A stretch of 64,000 nt of DNA from Turritopsis dohrnii (lineage: Eukaryota > Cnidaria > Hydrozoa > Anthoathecata > Oceaniidae). Below the pieces are notes generated by a model. That model saw nothing but the letters and a program-made list of their open reading frames with translations, made no database searches and had not been told where the DNA came from. Of the stretch, positions 34,888 through 45,279 are shown one piece after another (position 1 is the first letter of the stretch; the number at the start of each line of letters is the position of its first letter). Both the position numbers and the translations under genes were made by a program. The stretch is from the NCBI GenBank assembly GCA_027922465.2, contig BQMF02000667.1, forward strand, positions 93,972 through 157,971. The letters are read 5' to 3'.

Positions 34888-35153
34888 CTAAACGACTGGT
34901 AACTAATTAACAGGTTGTGATTTTGGCAGTCTTCGGCCATGTGTGCTTTTCATTTTATAAACTTTTTTTTTGTTGAAAATTGTTCAAAAATGAATAAATA
35001 AATGAAGTGAACAGTTTTAAAAAATGAAATAAAAAAGAATAAAAATGAAATTGAAAAAAAAAGAATGCAAAATAATTAAAATAAAAAAAAAATGAAATGA
35101 ACAAGAATTAAAAAAAAATTTTTTTTTTCGTTTGGCAGCTTTCGACCACCATA
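34888..35153 (-). repeat. Right terminal inverted repeat of the 6.5-kb element
   Basis: Reverse complement of the left repeat 28611-28850. It is somewhat longer owing to A/T homopolymer and AAATGAA-type expansion in its middle. Confidence 0.8.
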
Positions 35154-35357
35154 GACCTGTTGATTGACTTGACAGTTTTACAAAAAGTACTGATTAATGA
35201 GAAAATGCAAAGATATTGGAAACCATCCTTAATTTTTATGTTTTCTATAGCAAGGTACTTTCAGTTTGGAAAGTTTGAATACTTTATGGAAACTCATTAT
35301 GGTGAAATCAAAGAATGGTTGGGTTGTTCAGAGCTACTTCCATATAGTGTCTACAAG
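35154..35357 (+). other. Exon remainder right of the 6.5-kb element
   Basis: Beginning with the duplicated GACCTG, the plus strand is open for about 66 codons (LLIDLTVLQKVLINEKMQRY, then HYGEIKEWLGCSELLPYSVY) up to a possible donor near 35348-35357. Joined with 28589-28610 left of the transposon it forms one open exon, so the transposon probably landed in coding sequence. The family of this exon is not recognised. Confidence 0.45.
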
Positions 35358-35826
35358 GTTTATTTAAAAAAATGTCTTACAACATGCTTATATAGTACAT
35401 CTGTTAAAATACATACACCCTATTAACAATTAAAAATCAGATTTTCATAAAAGAAACTAAATCTTTGATAATAAGAAAGTAAAAGTAAAAACACTCGGGG
35501 GAGAATTAGAATCAGCCACTGAAACGAACATGTTTGCAAGCAAAAACAGAATACACACAGGACACGAAGTGATTAAAACTTAAAAGCAGAACGTGCAGAG
35601 CATAACTAACAATAGGTAAAATATACCAAAACATAAGACAAGACGAGAAATACCATAAAAACAACAAGACAACAAGAACGTTTGGAATAGACTAACTCCT
35701 TACCCCTCTGACACAACGCTAAAAAAGCTGAAGCGCAGACACCTAACATGCGATATACACGCAAAAAGTGCGTAAAACACGGAGGAAGTGCTAGTCTATA
35801 ATAAGATACACAAAAGTTACACAAAA
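35358..35826. other. Intron-like AT-rich stretch
   Basis: No gene recognised. This is probably intron sequence plus the untranslated tail of the Penelope-like element to the right; the element boundary could not be fixed. Confidence 0.4.
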
Positions 35827-38180
35827 TTATGTAGGTACATTGCGTTCATTAAGTCCCTGTGGTAAAAATGTTTTTAGTTTGTACTGCCAAAAAGACTCCC
35901 TTTCTCGAAGTTGGTTCACGGTTTTTGATGCGTCAATAATTTGAAAACTAAAATCTTGAAACCCATTATGTGTGTTTTGTGTAAAATGTGAAAATAAACC
36001 CGCCTGTGGAACAACTCTACCCTGATTAAGTGTACCTGCATTCTTACGTTCACAATACGAGTTAAAGTGACTCCTATAGTTGTTAACCCTTAGTCTGAAT
36101 GGTGTTTTTGTACTACCTATATATTGTTTATTACATGTTTTACACACTAGCCTATAAATCACATATTTTGAATTGCAGTTAAAATTTCCCCGACGAATAA
36201 AATACTTTTTAATATTTTCACTATCAGTAAAGCTATCATTTTCTATCAGTAACTTACAAACCTGACAATTTGATTTTTTGCAACATTTGCAGGATCCCCC
36301 TTTTTTATCAACTGCAGGTAACTGTGCCCTAACTAAAATATCCTGCAAAGTTTTAGCCCGACGAAAAGCTACTAGAGGAATAGAAGAGAATAGTTTTTTG
36401 TGTTCCTCATCACATTGTAAAACGACCTGTATTTCCTTAAAAATATCATAAATAACTTTACTTAACGCTGGATGAAATGTAGTGATAAAAATTTCCCTCC
36501 CTCCCACTTTGTCCCGTTCTACCCTACCCTGCATAATCTCATTTCGATCTAGAGAGACAGTTCTATCAATCTGCGAATCCACAAGCCCTTTGTTGTATCC
36601 TCTTGAGTGGAGCTACTGTTTCAGTTCAGTAATCCTATCTAAAAAAACTTTATCATCCGAACAAATGCGACGTATTCTTAAAGCTTGACTAAAAAGGAAT
36701 TCCCTTCTTGGTATGAAAAGGATGACAACTAGAAAAATGAAGATACTGGTGAGTGTCAGTTTCTTTGACAAAAAGGACCGTAGAAATACTTTTACCTTCT
36801 CTTGTAACCAAAACATCTAAAAATTCAATTGACTTCCGAGAATACTTATATGTAAATTTGATAGTTGGATGTATGCTATTAAGGTACGTAATAAACTCAA
36901 TCAATGCTTCCTCACCGTGTTCCCATACTAAAAATATATCATCTATATATCTCCACCAAACCCAGGGTTTCAAATGATAGTTGGAGAGCGCCCTTTCTTC
37001 GAATTCTCCCATGAATAGGATAGCATATGGTGGAGCAAATTTGGTACCAATAGCAGTGCCCTGTTTTTGCCTAAATGTTTGACAGTTGTGTTTAAAAAAA
37101 TTATTTTTTAGAACAATTTCTGCTAACTTAATAAGTGATTCTGTGCTGACTGATTTGTCGTCTCTTCCATTCAATGCATCTCTCATAGCCTCCAGACCAT
37201 CTAAATGAGGGATACTAGGGTACAATCCTACGACATCAATAGTACAAAGAAGTGCATCATCTGGAATGGGCGGCAAATTTTTAAGTTTACGAAGAAAATC
37301 ATTTGTGTCTTTGATAAAAGATTTAACCTTTTTAGATAATGGTTGCAAATGGAAGTCTAAAAAAGAAGATATCCTCTCAGTGACATAACCACAGTTAGAA
37401 ATTACCGGCCTACCTGGAACAGAATGTAAACGTTTGTGTATCTTAGGCAATAAATAAAACCTACCTAAACGAGGTTCATTAATCAAAAGATAATCTAGAG
37501 TCTTATTATCAATCTCCTTCTTATTTTTAATCTTTTGAAGCTCATTAGAGATCAATTTCTGAAGATTAGGTAATGGATCTCCATTACATTGCTCATAAAC
37601 TACCTCATCTGACAACTGTCTGTCAGCCTCCCTAAGGTAGTCCTCACGGTCCCAAACTACTACTCCCGAACCCTTGTCTGCTGGCTTTATAACGATAGTA
37701 TCATCCGATTGAAGACTTCTAATGGCTTCTTGTTCTTGAATAGATAAATTGCTAAAGTTAGAACCCTTAGCTTGAATAGACATAAGTTTCTCCTCAAGAA
37801 TACTTAAATAAATCTCAATAGACGCATCTACATTTTTTGGGTTAAACTTGGATGGAACCTTAAACCCCGCAATGTTCCTATCCCCTTCTTCATTACGAAA
37901 AAACCATCGCAGACGTAGACGTCGACCAAAATCTTCCAAATCTTGTTTCAATTTAGCTCTATCCAAACCTTTTGGAGTAGGCGAAAATTTAAGGCCTTTC
38001 GAAAGAACAGAGATTTCAGAATCAGATAAAACCCTATTTGACAAATTAAATACATTCTTAGAAACAAATTTTCCTCTTAAACGCCCATTATTTGAATTGA
38101 TTACCTCTTCGCGCCGTTGAGATTCTTTATTGGCATCACACTTTTCTTCGGCAACTTCATCTCTAACACGCTTATCTGGA

Positions 38181-38320
38181 ACACCCTCATTCTCGACACT
38201 TTCAGCTTCGACACCATCATTTTCGATACTATCAGCTTCAACACCCTCATTTTCGACACTTTCAACTTCGACGCCCACATTTTCGACACTTTCAGCTTCG
38301 ACACCCGAAATTTCGACACG
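38181..38320 (-). repeat. 30-bp minisatellite inside the Penelope-like ORF
   Basis: Four full 30-bp units and a partial fifth, each encoding a ten-residue repeat of the type VENEGVEAES on the minus strand. They form an acidic tract between the N-terminal region and the RT. Units differ by a few bases. Confidence 0.85.
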
Positions 38321-38818
38321 CTTGTGTTTAGCAAGTTCATTGTCAGCAAATACAATTCTAACAGATTCCTTTTCGACTAACTCATTATGGACTTTTTCAT
38401 GGTTTTTCCTCTTCTTACGACGTGTAATATTTATTGATTTGAATGGAGCCTTAACAAACATTAAGTCTCTGATCATAGAAAACAAATCTATCAACGGTTT
38501 CTCTAGAATACCAACTTCTTCCCTTGTACCTCCCAAACTTAGTAACTTACGATTTCTTTTTAGTTGAAGACTTGACATTAAAGAATTTAATTCACGAACT
38601 AGAGCTTCTAAGTGTTTCGATATAGTTTTATCATTATCTTTCTCCAGAGTCTCAATCAGTTTATTCCAAAACAGTCGTTCGTATTCTTTCCACTTTATAA
38701 AATGTTCATTGATTAAAATCAGGACAAGAGACATAGAACTTTCTTTCAGTATATCGTTCCAGATGCTATTACCTCCCTTCGACATTCTTTCAACACATGC
38801 ATTCTTTTTCAAAACAAG

Positions 38819-38841
38819 TATATATATATATATATATATAT
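38819..38841. repeat. (TA)n microsatellite
   Basis: An uninterrupted TA run at the head of the Penelope-like element, followed by GGCTATATATAT. A very similar ATATGGCTATATATAT occurs at 40718-40733 at the head of the second element, which suggests related integration contexts. Confidence 0.85.
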
Positions 38842-38882
38842 GGCTATATATATCAGTGGAAGAAATAATAAAAACACAGTTT

Positions 38883-38928
38883 TTCTCAATACTCAGAGTT
38901 TCATGCTCTCGCAATCGTCAGTTGAGAA
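38883..38928 (-). ncRNA. Type I hammerhead ribozyme motif
   Basis: Read on the minus strand: helix I strand TTCTCAA, then core CTGACGA, helix II TTGCGAGAGCAT (TGC/GCA stem, GAGA loop), GAAA, a minimal helix III AC..GT with loop TCTGA, then cleavage triplet GTA, and helix I strand TTGAGAA, the exact complement of the first. All conserved core residues are present. Penelope-like elements are known to carry such short-helix-III hammerheads in their terminal repeats, and this lies at the head of element 1. Self-cleavage would be predicted 3' of the A in GTA. A degraded copy lacking the CTGACGA core lies at 51365-51423. Confidence 0.8.
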
Positions 38929-38993
38929 TAAAAATTTACAATGTGATGGTATCTTTGACGTCAAGTTGCAATGTGACGTCAATAGACTTTCAA

Positions 38994-40705
38994 TCAATCT
39001 TTAGTGTCAAATTTATTAAGCGTATACTTGTTTAGATGGCGGCACTTAGAAATGAGCTCCGATCTAGAGTTGAGCAAATTATCTTTGTCGTACAACGCAA
39101 TCTCTAACTTTTCATTGAGACATAGGTTGCACTTGTAGCTACTTGGGTTGTACGGTATACATTTACGAATAATTTCCCATCTCAGTTGAGGTGCTTGATT
39201 TGCCTTTTTCATTTTCCATATTTCTTTAGACAGTTCAGTCTCAGTGGCATACTTTAAATGATTTTTGGTGGTTTGCATATCGTTTCTTGAATGTTGTCTC
39301 AGCTAAGCCTATGTATGATTTTTCCTGGTAGTTTGGATCATTCGATGTTAGTGTTGCCTTATATACAATGTTTGTGGATAGACACTTTCCATTCATGGGG
39401 CAGCTCTCCTTTCTGACACAGTTACACATTCTATGGTCATTGATGTTGTTGTCATTAGCCATAACTGTTTGGTTGTGATTGTTTATGAAAGTTTTTATGT
39501 TTTTCATGCAGCTATAGCTTATCTTCACTGTATTGCGGTTAAATAATTTGTGGAACTTGGAATGTCGAGGAAAGTGGTGATCTATAAGGGAGAGGAACTT
39601 TTTTCCGATATTGGTGGAGACGTTTAGGCTGTATGGTGGGTTAAACCAAATAACATTTCGTTTTCTTGGATTGGATTGGTTGTTTGGCGTTGGTGGATGA
39701 TAATTTAATTTGACGTTGAATCCAGATTTCTTTAAAGCTTCTTCGTAATCTTTCGTTGATTCTAAAAATATTTGCTGGTTGCTGGAATGTTCTGATAGTC
39801 TTTTTTCGATTGATTTTGGTAGCTGTTTTATAATGTTGGCAGGATGATTTGATTTTGCGTTGATGTATTTGATTTCACTGTCGGGTTTATGATATGGTCT
39901 GTATGTGCCATCATTGAGGTTCATAGTTATATCTAAGTAATCAACAATCTTTCTGTTGCTCTCGATAACAATTTCTAAACCTTCTCTTTTGAAAAGAGCT
40001 TGCATATGTTTCTTTATTTTCTCTGTTTTAGGGCCACTAACATTTTCAAAAACTGCTAACCCATCGTCTCTGTACAAACCTATGTTTTCCTTGTCGTAGT
40101 GAATACTAAGCCTATTGAGCATATATAAACCAACTAGCTCGCACACCTCTGCTCCATCGTATGCACCCATGGTGACATCAAATATTTCGTTTCCCTTTTT
40201 CATCCAAACGTTTCCATCGTTGAACAAAAGAGACTTTCGTGAGTGATAAATAGCGCGTATATCGTCATCGCTTACGTGTACATGTTGCTTGGCAAAGTTT
40301 AAAGCATTTGTCAATAACCTTTTTGTGATTGATGGATAAAAATCCTTGACATCAAACATTATAAATACCATTTTACTTTTATTTTCCAAGCTGCAAAACC
40401 AATCTATAACTTGCTTTGTGTTTCGCCACTGGTTTACTTTTAACTTTTCTCGTAGCTTCGCGTTAATGTTATCCAAACAAACCTTGCTAATTCTCCCTAT
40501 TTCGTTTTTTGCTGGGTTGATAAGTCTGACTTTTGGGTTGTTTTGAAAATTCGGCTTATGGTCTTTAAGTGTTATGAAACAATTGTCCTTACCATTTCTA
40601 AACATTCGGGGCAATATATTTCTACCATTAGCAATTTCTTTTCCTTGTTTATTGATGTTGTTGTCGACAGACTCGGTGGTTCTCTTGTACGTTGTTGTTA
40701 TCGAA
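38994..40705 (-). pseudogene. Penelope-like element 2, different family
   Basis: From about 40705 the minus strand reads into a conserved NCFITLKDHKPNFQNNPKVR block, then FIMFDVKDFYPSITKRLL (motif A Asp), MGAYDGAEVCELVGLYML and NIGLYRDDGLAVFE (motif C as YRDD rather than YIDD). A linker with CNC and CPMNGKC cysteines leads to a GIY-YIG domain (NIVYKATLTS, SYIGLAETTFKKRYANHQKS). A frameshift near 39245 separates its end (TELSKEIWKMKK, and CNLCLNEKLEIAL). The N-terminus is truncated at the TA-rich junction near 40705. The RT sequence is quite unlike element 1, so two separate lineages inserted into the same intron. Confidence 0.8.
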
Positions 40706-40754
40706 TATATGGCTATATATATATTACTATTTGTATACTTTAAACGCCTTTCAG

Positions 40755-43700
40755 ATGGATCAAAAGCATCGTCCGCATTTCAGCGCAAGCTGTTTGGTTG
40801 GAAAAATGGGTTTTCTAACAGTATAAAAAAGATCGTGGAAGAGACAGAAGATGCTGAAAATGTTTCATGTGTCTTTGTGGTAGCATTATGCATTGATAAA
40901 AATCAGAAATTTAGGCATTGTTTAGATAAAGATGGTAACAGCAAACATAGGTAATGAGTTATACGTAAATTCATGCCAAAGCAGCATTGTTCACCACCCA
41001 TATTAATCTTGCTTCTTTAGCCACAAAGAATTCATGAATATAAGAATCTACATTGCTTGTTGCTAAATAAAAAGATGTTTATTCTAAAGTAATTTATTTC
41101 AAGCAATGTTATTTTTTACAATTTCCATGTTTTGATTTCATGACCTTTTTCTTTATTTTCAGGTATTTTGTCTCATATCCAGAACATCTTTACACAGCCT
41201 GAGAAGAAAAATTGATGCTATTTCGTTGCAATCCAACTAATGTGTCACAATCAAGATCTTTGTGGAAAAGAACTGTTGACACACTTGCCATGGAAGATCA
41301 GTATTTTCTATTATCTTCCATACCAAATTTCCATAAATGGCCTTGGGAAAAGACTAAATCCAAAGATCTAAGGTATGAGCAGCGTTTTTCAACATCATGT
41401 CGATATTATCCAGGATCACCAAGAAACAGGATAATTCAAGCGATGTGCTATCGAGATAACCCTTGGCCAATTGTTCATGCCTGTATGTTGCATGTTGCTG
41501 GAAGTGATGCAGTTGTTCCTTATGAAGCCAGTGCTCTCCATGGATTGAAGCATAAAATGCCCACCTCTAGAGGCCAGGTATAATGTATATATTATTGGAA
41601 TATAAACTATAACACTAATACAACTAATAAAAGCAATTCAAAAATTATCTTGAATTATCTTTTTTGCTGTAACCATCTTTTGCTATTAATTTTTAAACTT
41701 CATTGCCAGAAAACATTATCCAAAAATCAAAACAGCCAAGGAAGCAATGAAGCTTCTGCTACTATAGATGTAATTGATGTCAGTTAATAACCATTTTTGT
41801 ACATCCAGTTGCATAATTTAGTATTCATTAAGTGTAGTGAATACTGAAGTGAATATGCTTTAAAGCCTTTCTTTAAAGGCGTTCATGATTTATGGCGAGT
41901 TTGCTATTTAACCTTAATCTGATGTGTCATTTAATGGAGATACACCTAACAATCTAGAACCTGAAACACAAGTTAACAATTATTGATTACTATTCTTTGT
42001 ATATGAGATATAAATTTGAATAAGGAGGAAGCTGTTACCATTACTTTTAGGAGACAGCTAACTGCAATGATGAGGATGTTGACGATATGTCCAGTGAAAC
42101 TTCTATTAACGAATGCCCTCCGATAACCGATGTAAGCCTAGTTTTTCCACTGTGTATGTTATGATTTAAAACTGAACATTATCACTGACTAATAAGTATG
42201 AATGAATATGAAACAGTGATTGCATCCAAAATAACTTAGAGTTTTTAAGATATTGTTGCTCTGAAATATCTTCAGATCAGCTCTGTAAAGGAACATCCAC
42301 CAACTTTGACGTTGTACCAACACTTCTGTTACGAATTATTTGCGAGTGGTGTCCTGAAGTGGCGAACGAATAATAATTCGCGAAAAGTAGTGGTGATGAA
42401 TGATTACAATTGTGAAACTGGTGATTTTCAGGTTTTGATGATTGTTTTTGCACAAAGAATTCTCCCTACATGCCTATTAATTTTCGAAATTTGAAGTGTC
42501 AATTTTCTTTTTCGGTTTAGCCAAACGAATATGTGCATGCATCTGTAGAAATTGACGAAGAAACCGTTTATTGTTGTTCGTGTATGTCATATACAATCCG
42601 TTTGCCAAATATATTTTCGGGATTAGAAGGAAGACTCGACGAAGAAGTCAGTTGTTGTCATTGTCAGCTGTTGAAAGATGTCATGTCGCTTTTCTCAATG
42701 TTTGCATCAACAAAGATGTTGTTAAGTCAGGATTGGAAAGTGCTGCTGCCAAAGTCATTTTGTTGCCCTCAAAATCCACCGAGAAATACTGTGTTGTGTC
42801 TGAAGAATCGACGGAATTCGTACACGTATTTACCGTTGCGAAAACTGGAAGAAAGGTAGTTGTGTGCCAATCGAAGCTGTGTTCACTTTCTAAAGGCTCA
42901 AAAAGGAGTATCGGAAATTTGAATGTTGGAGCTCTTTGCTCCCATCTTAAAGTTTTCAAGAGCTATTACAAGTTGATTGAAAATTTGTCTGAATCAGATG
43001 AATCGGAAGAAGACAACGATGATCTTGTCGAACTTGTCAATAAAGAGGACGATGACTACTTGTCTTTGAATTTACCTGATGAGAAGGTGAGCCTGTGATA
43101 CTGATAATATGGATAAATATGGATACATATAGCAGCTTTACATATAATACATGCATATAGAAAGTCATTTCCCTGAAATACTTCTTTCTATTTTCATGTC
43201 TGATTTTAGCATGAAGACGTTTTTAATGAGAGTAGTGGTTTGTGGAATTTTGCAAAGAATTCTCCAAGTCAAAGAGTTGTTTCGCGGGATCCGTTTGACA
43301 TTTCATTGAAGAAAAATATCGAGAAACGATTTCAAATTAATCTTCTCGACTATGAATCTGGAACTCTCAGTTTCTCACCGCGTGTTGAGCTTCATGACTG
43401 TGACTGCGGAGTACGTTTTTATTGTTTTAAGCCGTAAATATAAGCTTACTTTGATTTTGAGTATGATTTTGCCTTTTATTTACAGGCCTGCTGGTTTGGC
43501 TCCACATACCCAGATGGTATATTAATATTCAGTCGTAACATGAACCTCTACTTAGACAGAAGAGCTATTTGTTGTCGTGTTTTTATTCGAAAATGTTTGG
43601 AAAGTCATTGTATTTTAACTTGGGATGGTGAAGAAGATTCTATTTTTAGATTATCTCGTTCAGTATGCGCTGGTTACGAACTTGGTTCGTTGAGTGAATT

Positions 43701-45279
43701 TAGTTTTGTAGGAATGTCACGTGTATATTTTCACTTAGCCTGTTTGTATTTATTTCTATCCAGGTTGGGAGTTCGTTGATACTGTAATGTCAAGCAAAGG
43801 TACTTTTCGGGGGTTTGTGACAATGTATAACAACAAATACAAACGTGGAGACTCAGAAATTCCGTTCATGTCGCTACAGACGTTCTTAAATTGGTTTTTT
43901 GGATGGGCGTCACGGATGAAAGTTGATTTTCGACAGCAATGCCACTGGTGTGGTAGTAATCCATCAATCCTTGCTTGTGATGGAACGAAAATTGGTATCG
44001 GATTTAAAAATACTTTTGTTACGCCAATAGAAGCACCAAGTTCTACGGTAGAAGTAATGAAAACACCAAATCGTAGACATCAGAGATGTTTTGTTGCAAA
44101 TAAAAAAGGTATGGATGTCTTAATTAACCCATCCTTTACATAGTATTTGGGTTCTGTAATTCCTAAGGTGAATTGTTGGTTGAGACGTTCTAAATCAGGA
44201 GATTCTAATTGTAGGAAAGCCGTCAACATACGCTGCTGCTAGAGAACAGCTTAAAAATATCAGCAGTTCTATTATTTCTGGCAATCCATTGCAAAGTTAC
44301 AACATGGATTTAAAGCAATTTCTTCATACCCATGATGCATTTGATGCGATGCTTGATTGTTCGCGTCCACTTTCGGAGAGACAACTCTTTGCAAAGGTGT
44401 TTTCCCTGTTATCGTCGGATGCATCCTTGGATACTGTGTTGCCATTACAGATTTGTTCCCGAGCTTCAGAATCTTGCCGTTTACAATCTGACAGTTTAGG
44501 TAGCAAAGACAGAAATGTTTTTTTTCATGTTCTACGCAACTTTTGTCCCGAGTTTGCTAATCTTTTGGCGTTGAATTGCGAGTCTGCTCAAAAGTTGTTA
44601 TGTCACTGTATAGATACAGTCTTGAAGTGTCATGACAGTGATGTTGAGCCTGCCCCATCATCAATAGTATACCCTTATAACCCTGCCAAGTATGGCAGGG
44701 CGTTATTTCCATGACCATGGCGCTCAAATTCGACATGTTAGAAGATTTACGATTGATAACGAATCTGGAGGAAACTATGACGATACACCGTCGAACGCGT
44801 GTTCCAAGAAGTATCCAGAAGTGAGCAGGAAGGGGGTGTCGTATCTCTTTTTATGGTTTTGTCCACAGCATGGCCACTGTTACGGCTACCATATGATTCC
44901 TGGGTGCGAAGGTAGAAAAGATCCAGCCGCATCTTTATACAGTCATCTGGAAAAAGCCCCTGCAGTAATCATGTACGATTTTGCTTGCAGCTTGTCGGAA
45001 TATTGTCGAAACCGTGAGTCAGGGTATTTCAAGTTGACACGCTTCTTCCACGACGTTTTCCACGGGTTTTCACACAAATGTACCAAGGGGTTTTGTTGCA
45101 GTAGAATACGAGCATTCGACTTCCTTAACAGCTCGATTTGCGAACAATTCAACAGCTTTCTGCAAAATATTAAAGTTTCTGCGAAACTGATGTCTCAGGC
45201 TCATTTTGCATTTTACGTACAGTTTTTTTTATTAGCATTTGGAATGATAAGAAATTTAGTTCGCACAAAAAAAGATTGA
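40755..45279 (+). pseudogene. KDZ transposase gene with CxC cysteine cluster
   Basis: Exons 40755-40950, 41163-41577, 41710-41778, 42051-42131, 42276-42431, 42521-43086, 43210-43410, 43486-43684, 43764-44108 and 44215-45279 have consensus sites and matching phases. Early exons (WPWEKTKSKDLRYEQRFSTS) are of unknown fold. The cysteine cluster begins with YCCSCMSY and CCHC, with FVHVFTVAKTGRKVVVCQSKLC and later DCDCGACWFG. The catalytic part has SILACDGTKIGIGF (first Asp), AVIMYDFACSLSEYC (second Asp), FHGFSHKCTKGFC and SICEQFNSFLQN (Glu). This is the Kyakuja-Dileera-Zisupton architecture. Lesions are a TGA at 41200, a shift near 42665 and an extra T near 44695. Candidate 5' exons lie as far left as 27945. 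Confidence 0.8.

Larger units (their letters stand above)
28611..35153. mobile_element. 6.5-kb DNA transposon with transposase and alpha-kinase
   Basis: The ends are TATGGTGGCCGAAAGCTGCC at 28611 and the reverse complement of TATGGTGGTCGAAAGCTGCC ending at 35153. GACCTG is present exactly on both sides (28605-28610 and 35154-35159). The inverted repeats extend about 240-265 bp inward and include CACACATGGCCGAAGAC and TTAGTTACCAGTC on both sides. Inside are an intact four-exon transposase (28930-30833) and an alpha-kinase gene (31753-33101). A 6-bp duplication with an integrase-like transposase is what I recall for the IS3EU group, but I cannot verify the class. Removing the element with one GACCTG leaves an open frame across the site. 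Confidence 0.88.
35827..38914 (-). pseudogene. Penelope-like element 1: RT plus GIY-YIG
   Basis: The minus strand from 38914 encodes about 1,000 residues. The N-terminus (to 38320) is helical, then an acidic repeat tract. The reverse transcriptase includes DTIVIKPADKGSGVVVWDR, YLLPKIHK, RPVISNCG, LCTIDVVGLYPSIPH (motif A Asp), GTAIGTKFAPPYAILF and WWRYIDDIFLVW (motif C, YIDD). After a frameshift near 36690 and a TAG near 36615 the C-terminus has a cysteine cluster (CKCCKKSNCQVC) and a GIY-YIG endonuclease (KYVIYRLVCKTCNKQYIGST, followed by R and N/H residues). RT followed by GIY-YIG is diagnostic of Penelope-like retroelements, which use the nuclease to nick the target. Two lesions make this copy non-coding as assembled. 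It lies in an intron of the putative KDZ host gene. Confidence 0.88.

Noticed and set aside
38101..38567. Open frames opposite the Penelope-like ORF with Ser/Thr-rich repeats
   Set aside because: Shadow translations of the 30-bp minisatellite on the other strand.
41200..41202. TGA in the KDZ gene as a selenocysteine codon
   Set aside because: No SECIS-like element was sought or seen, and other lesions in the gene make a simple mutation likelier.
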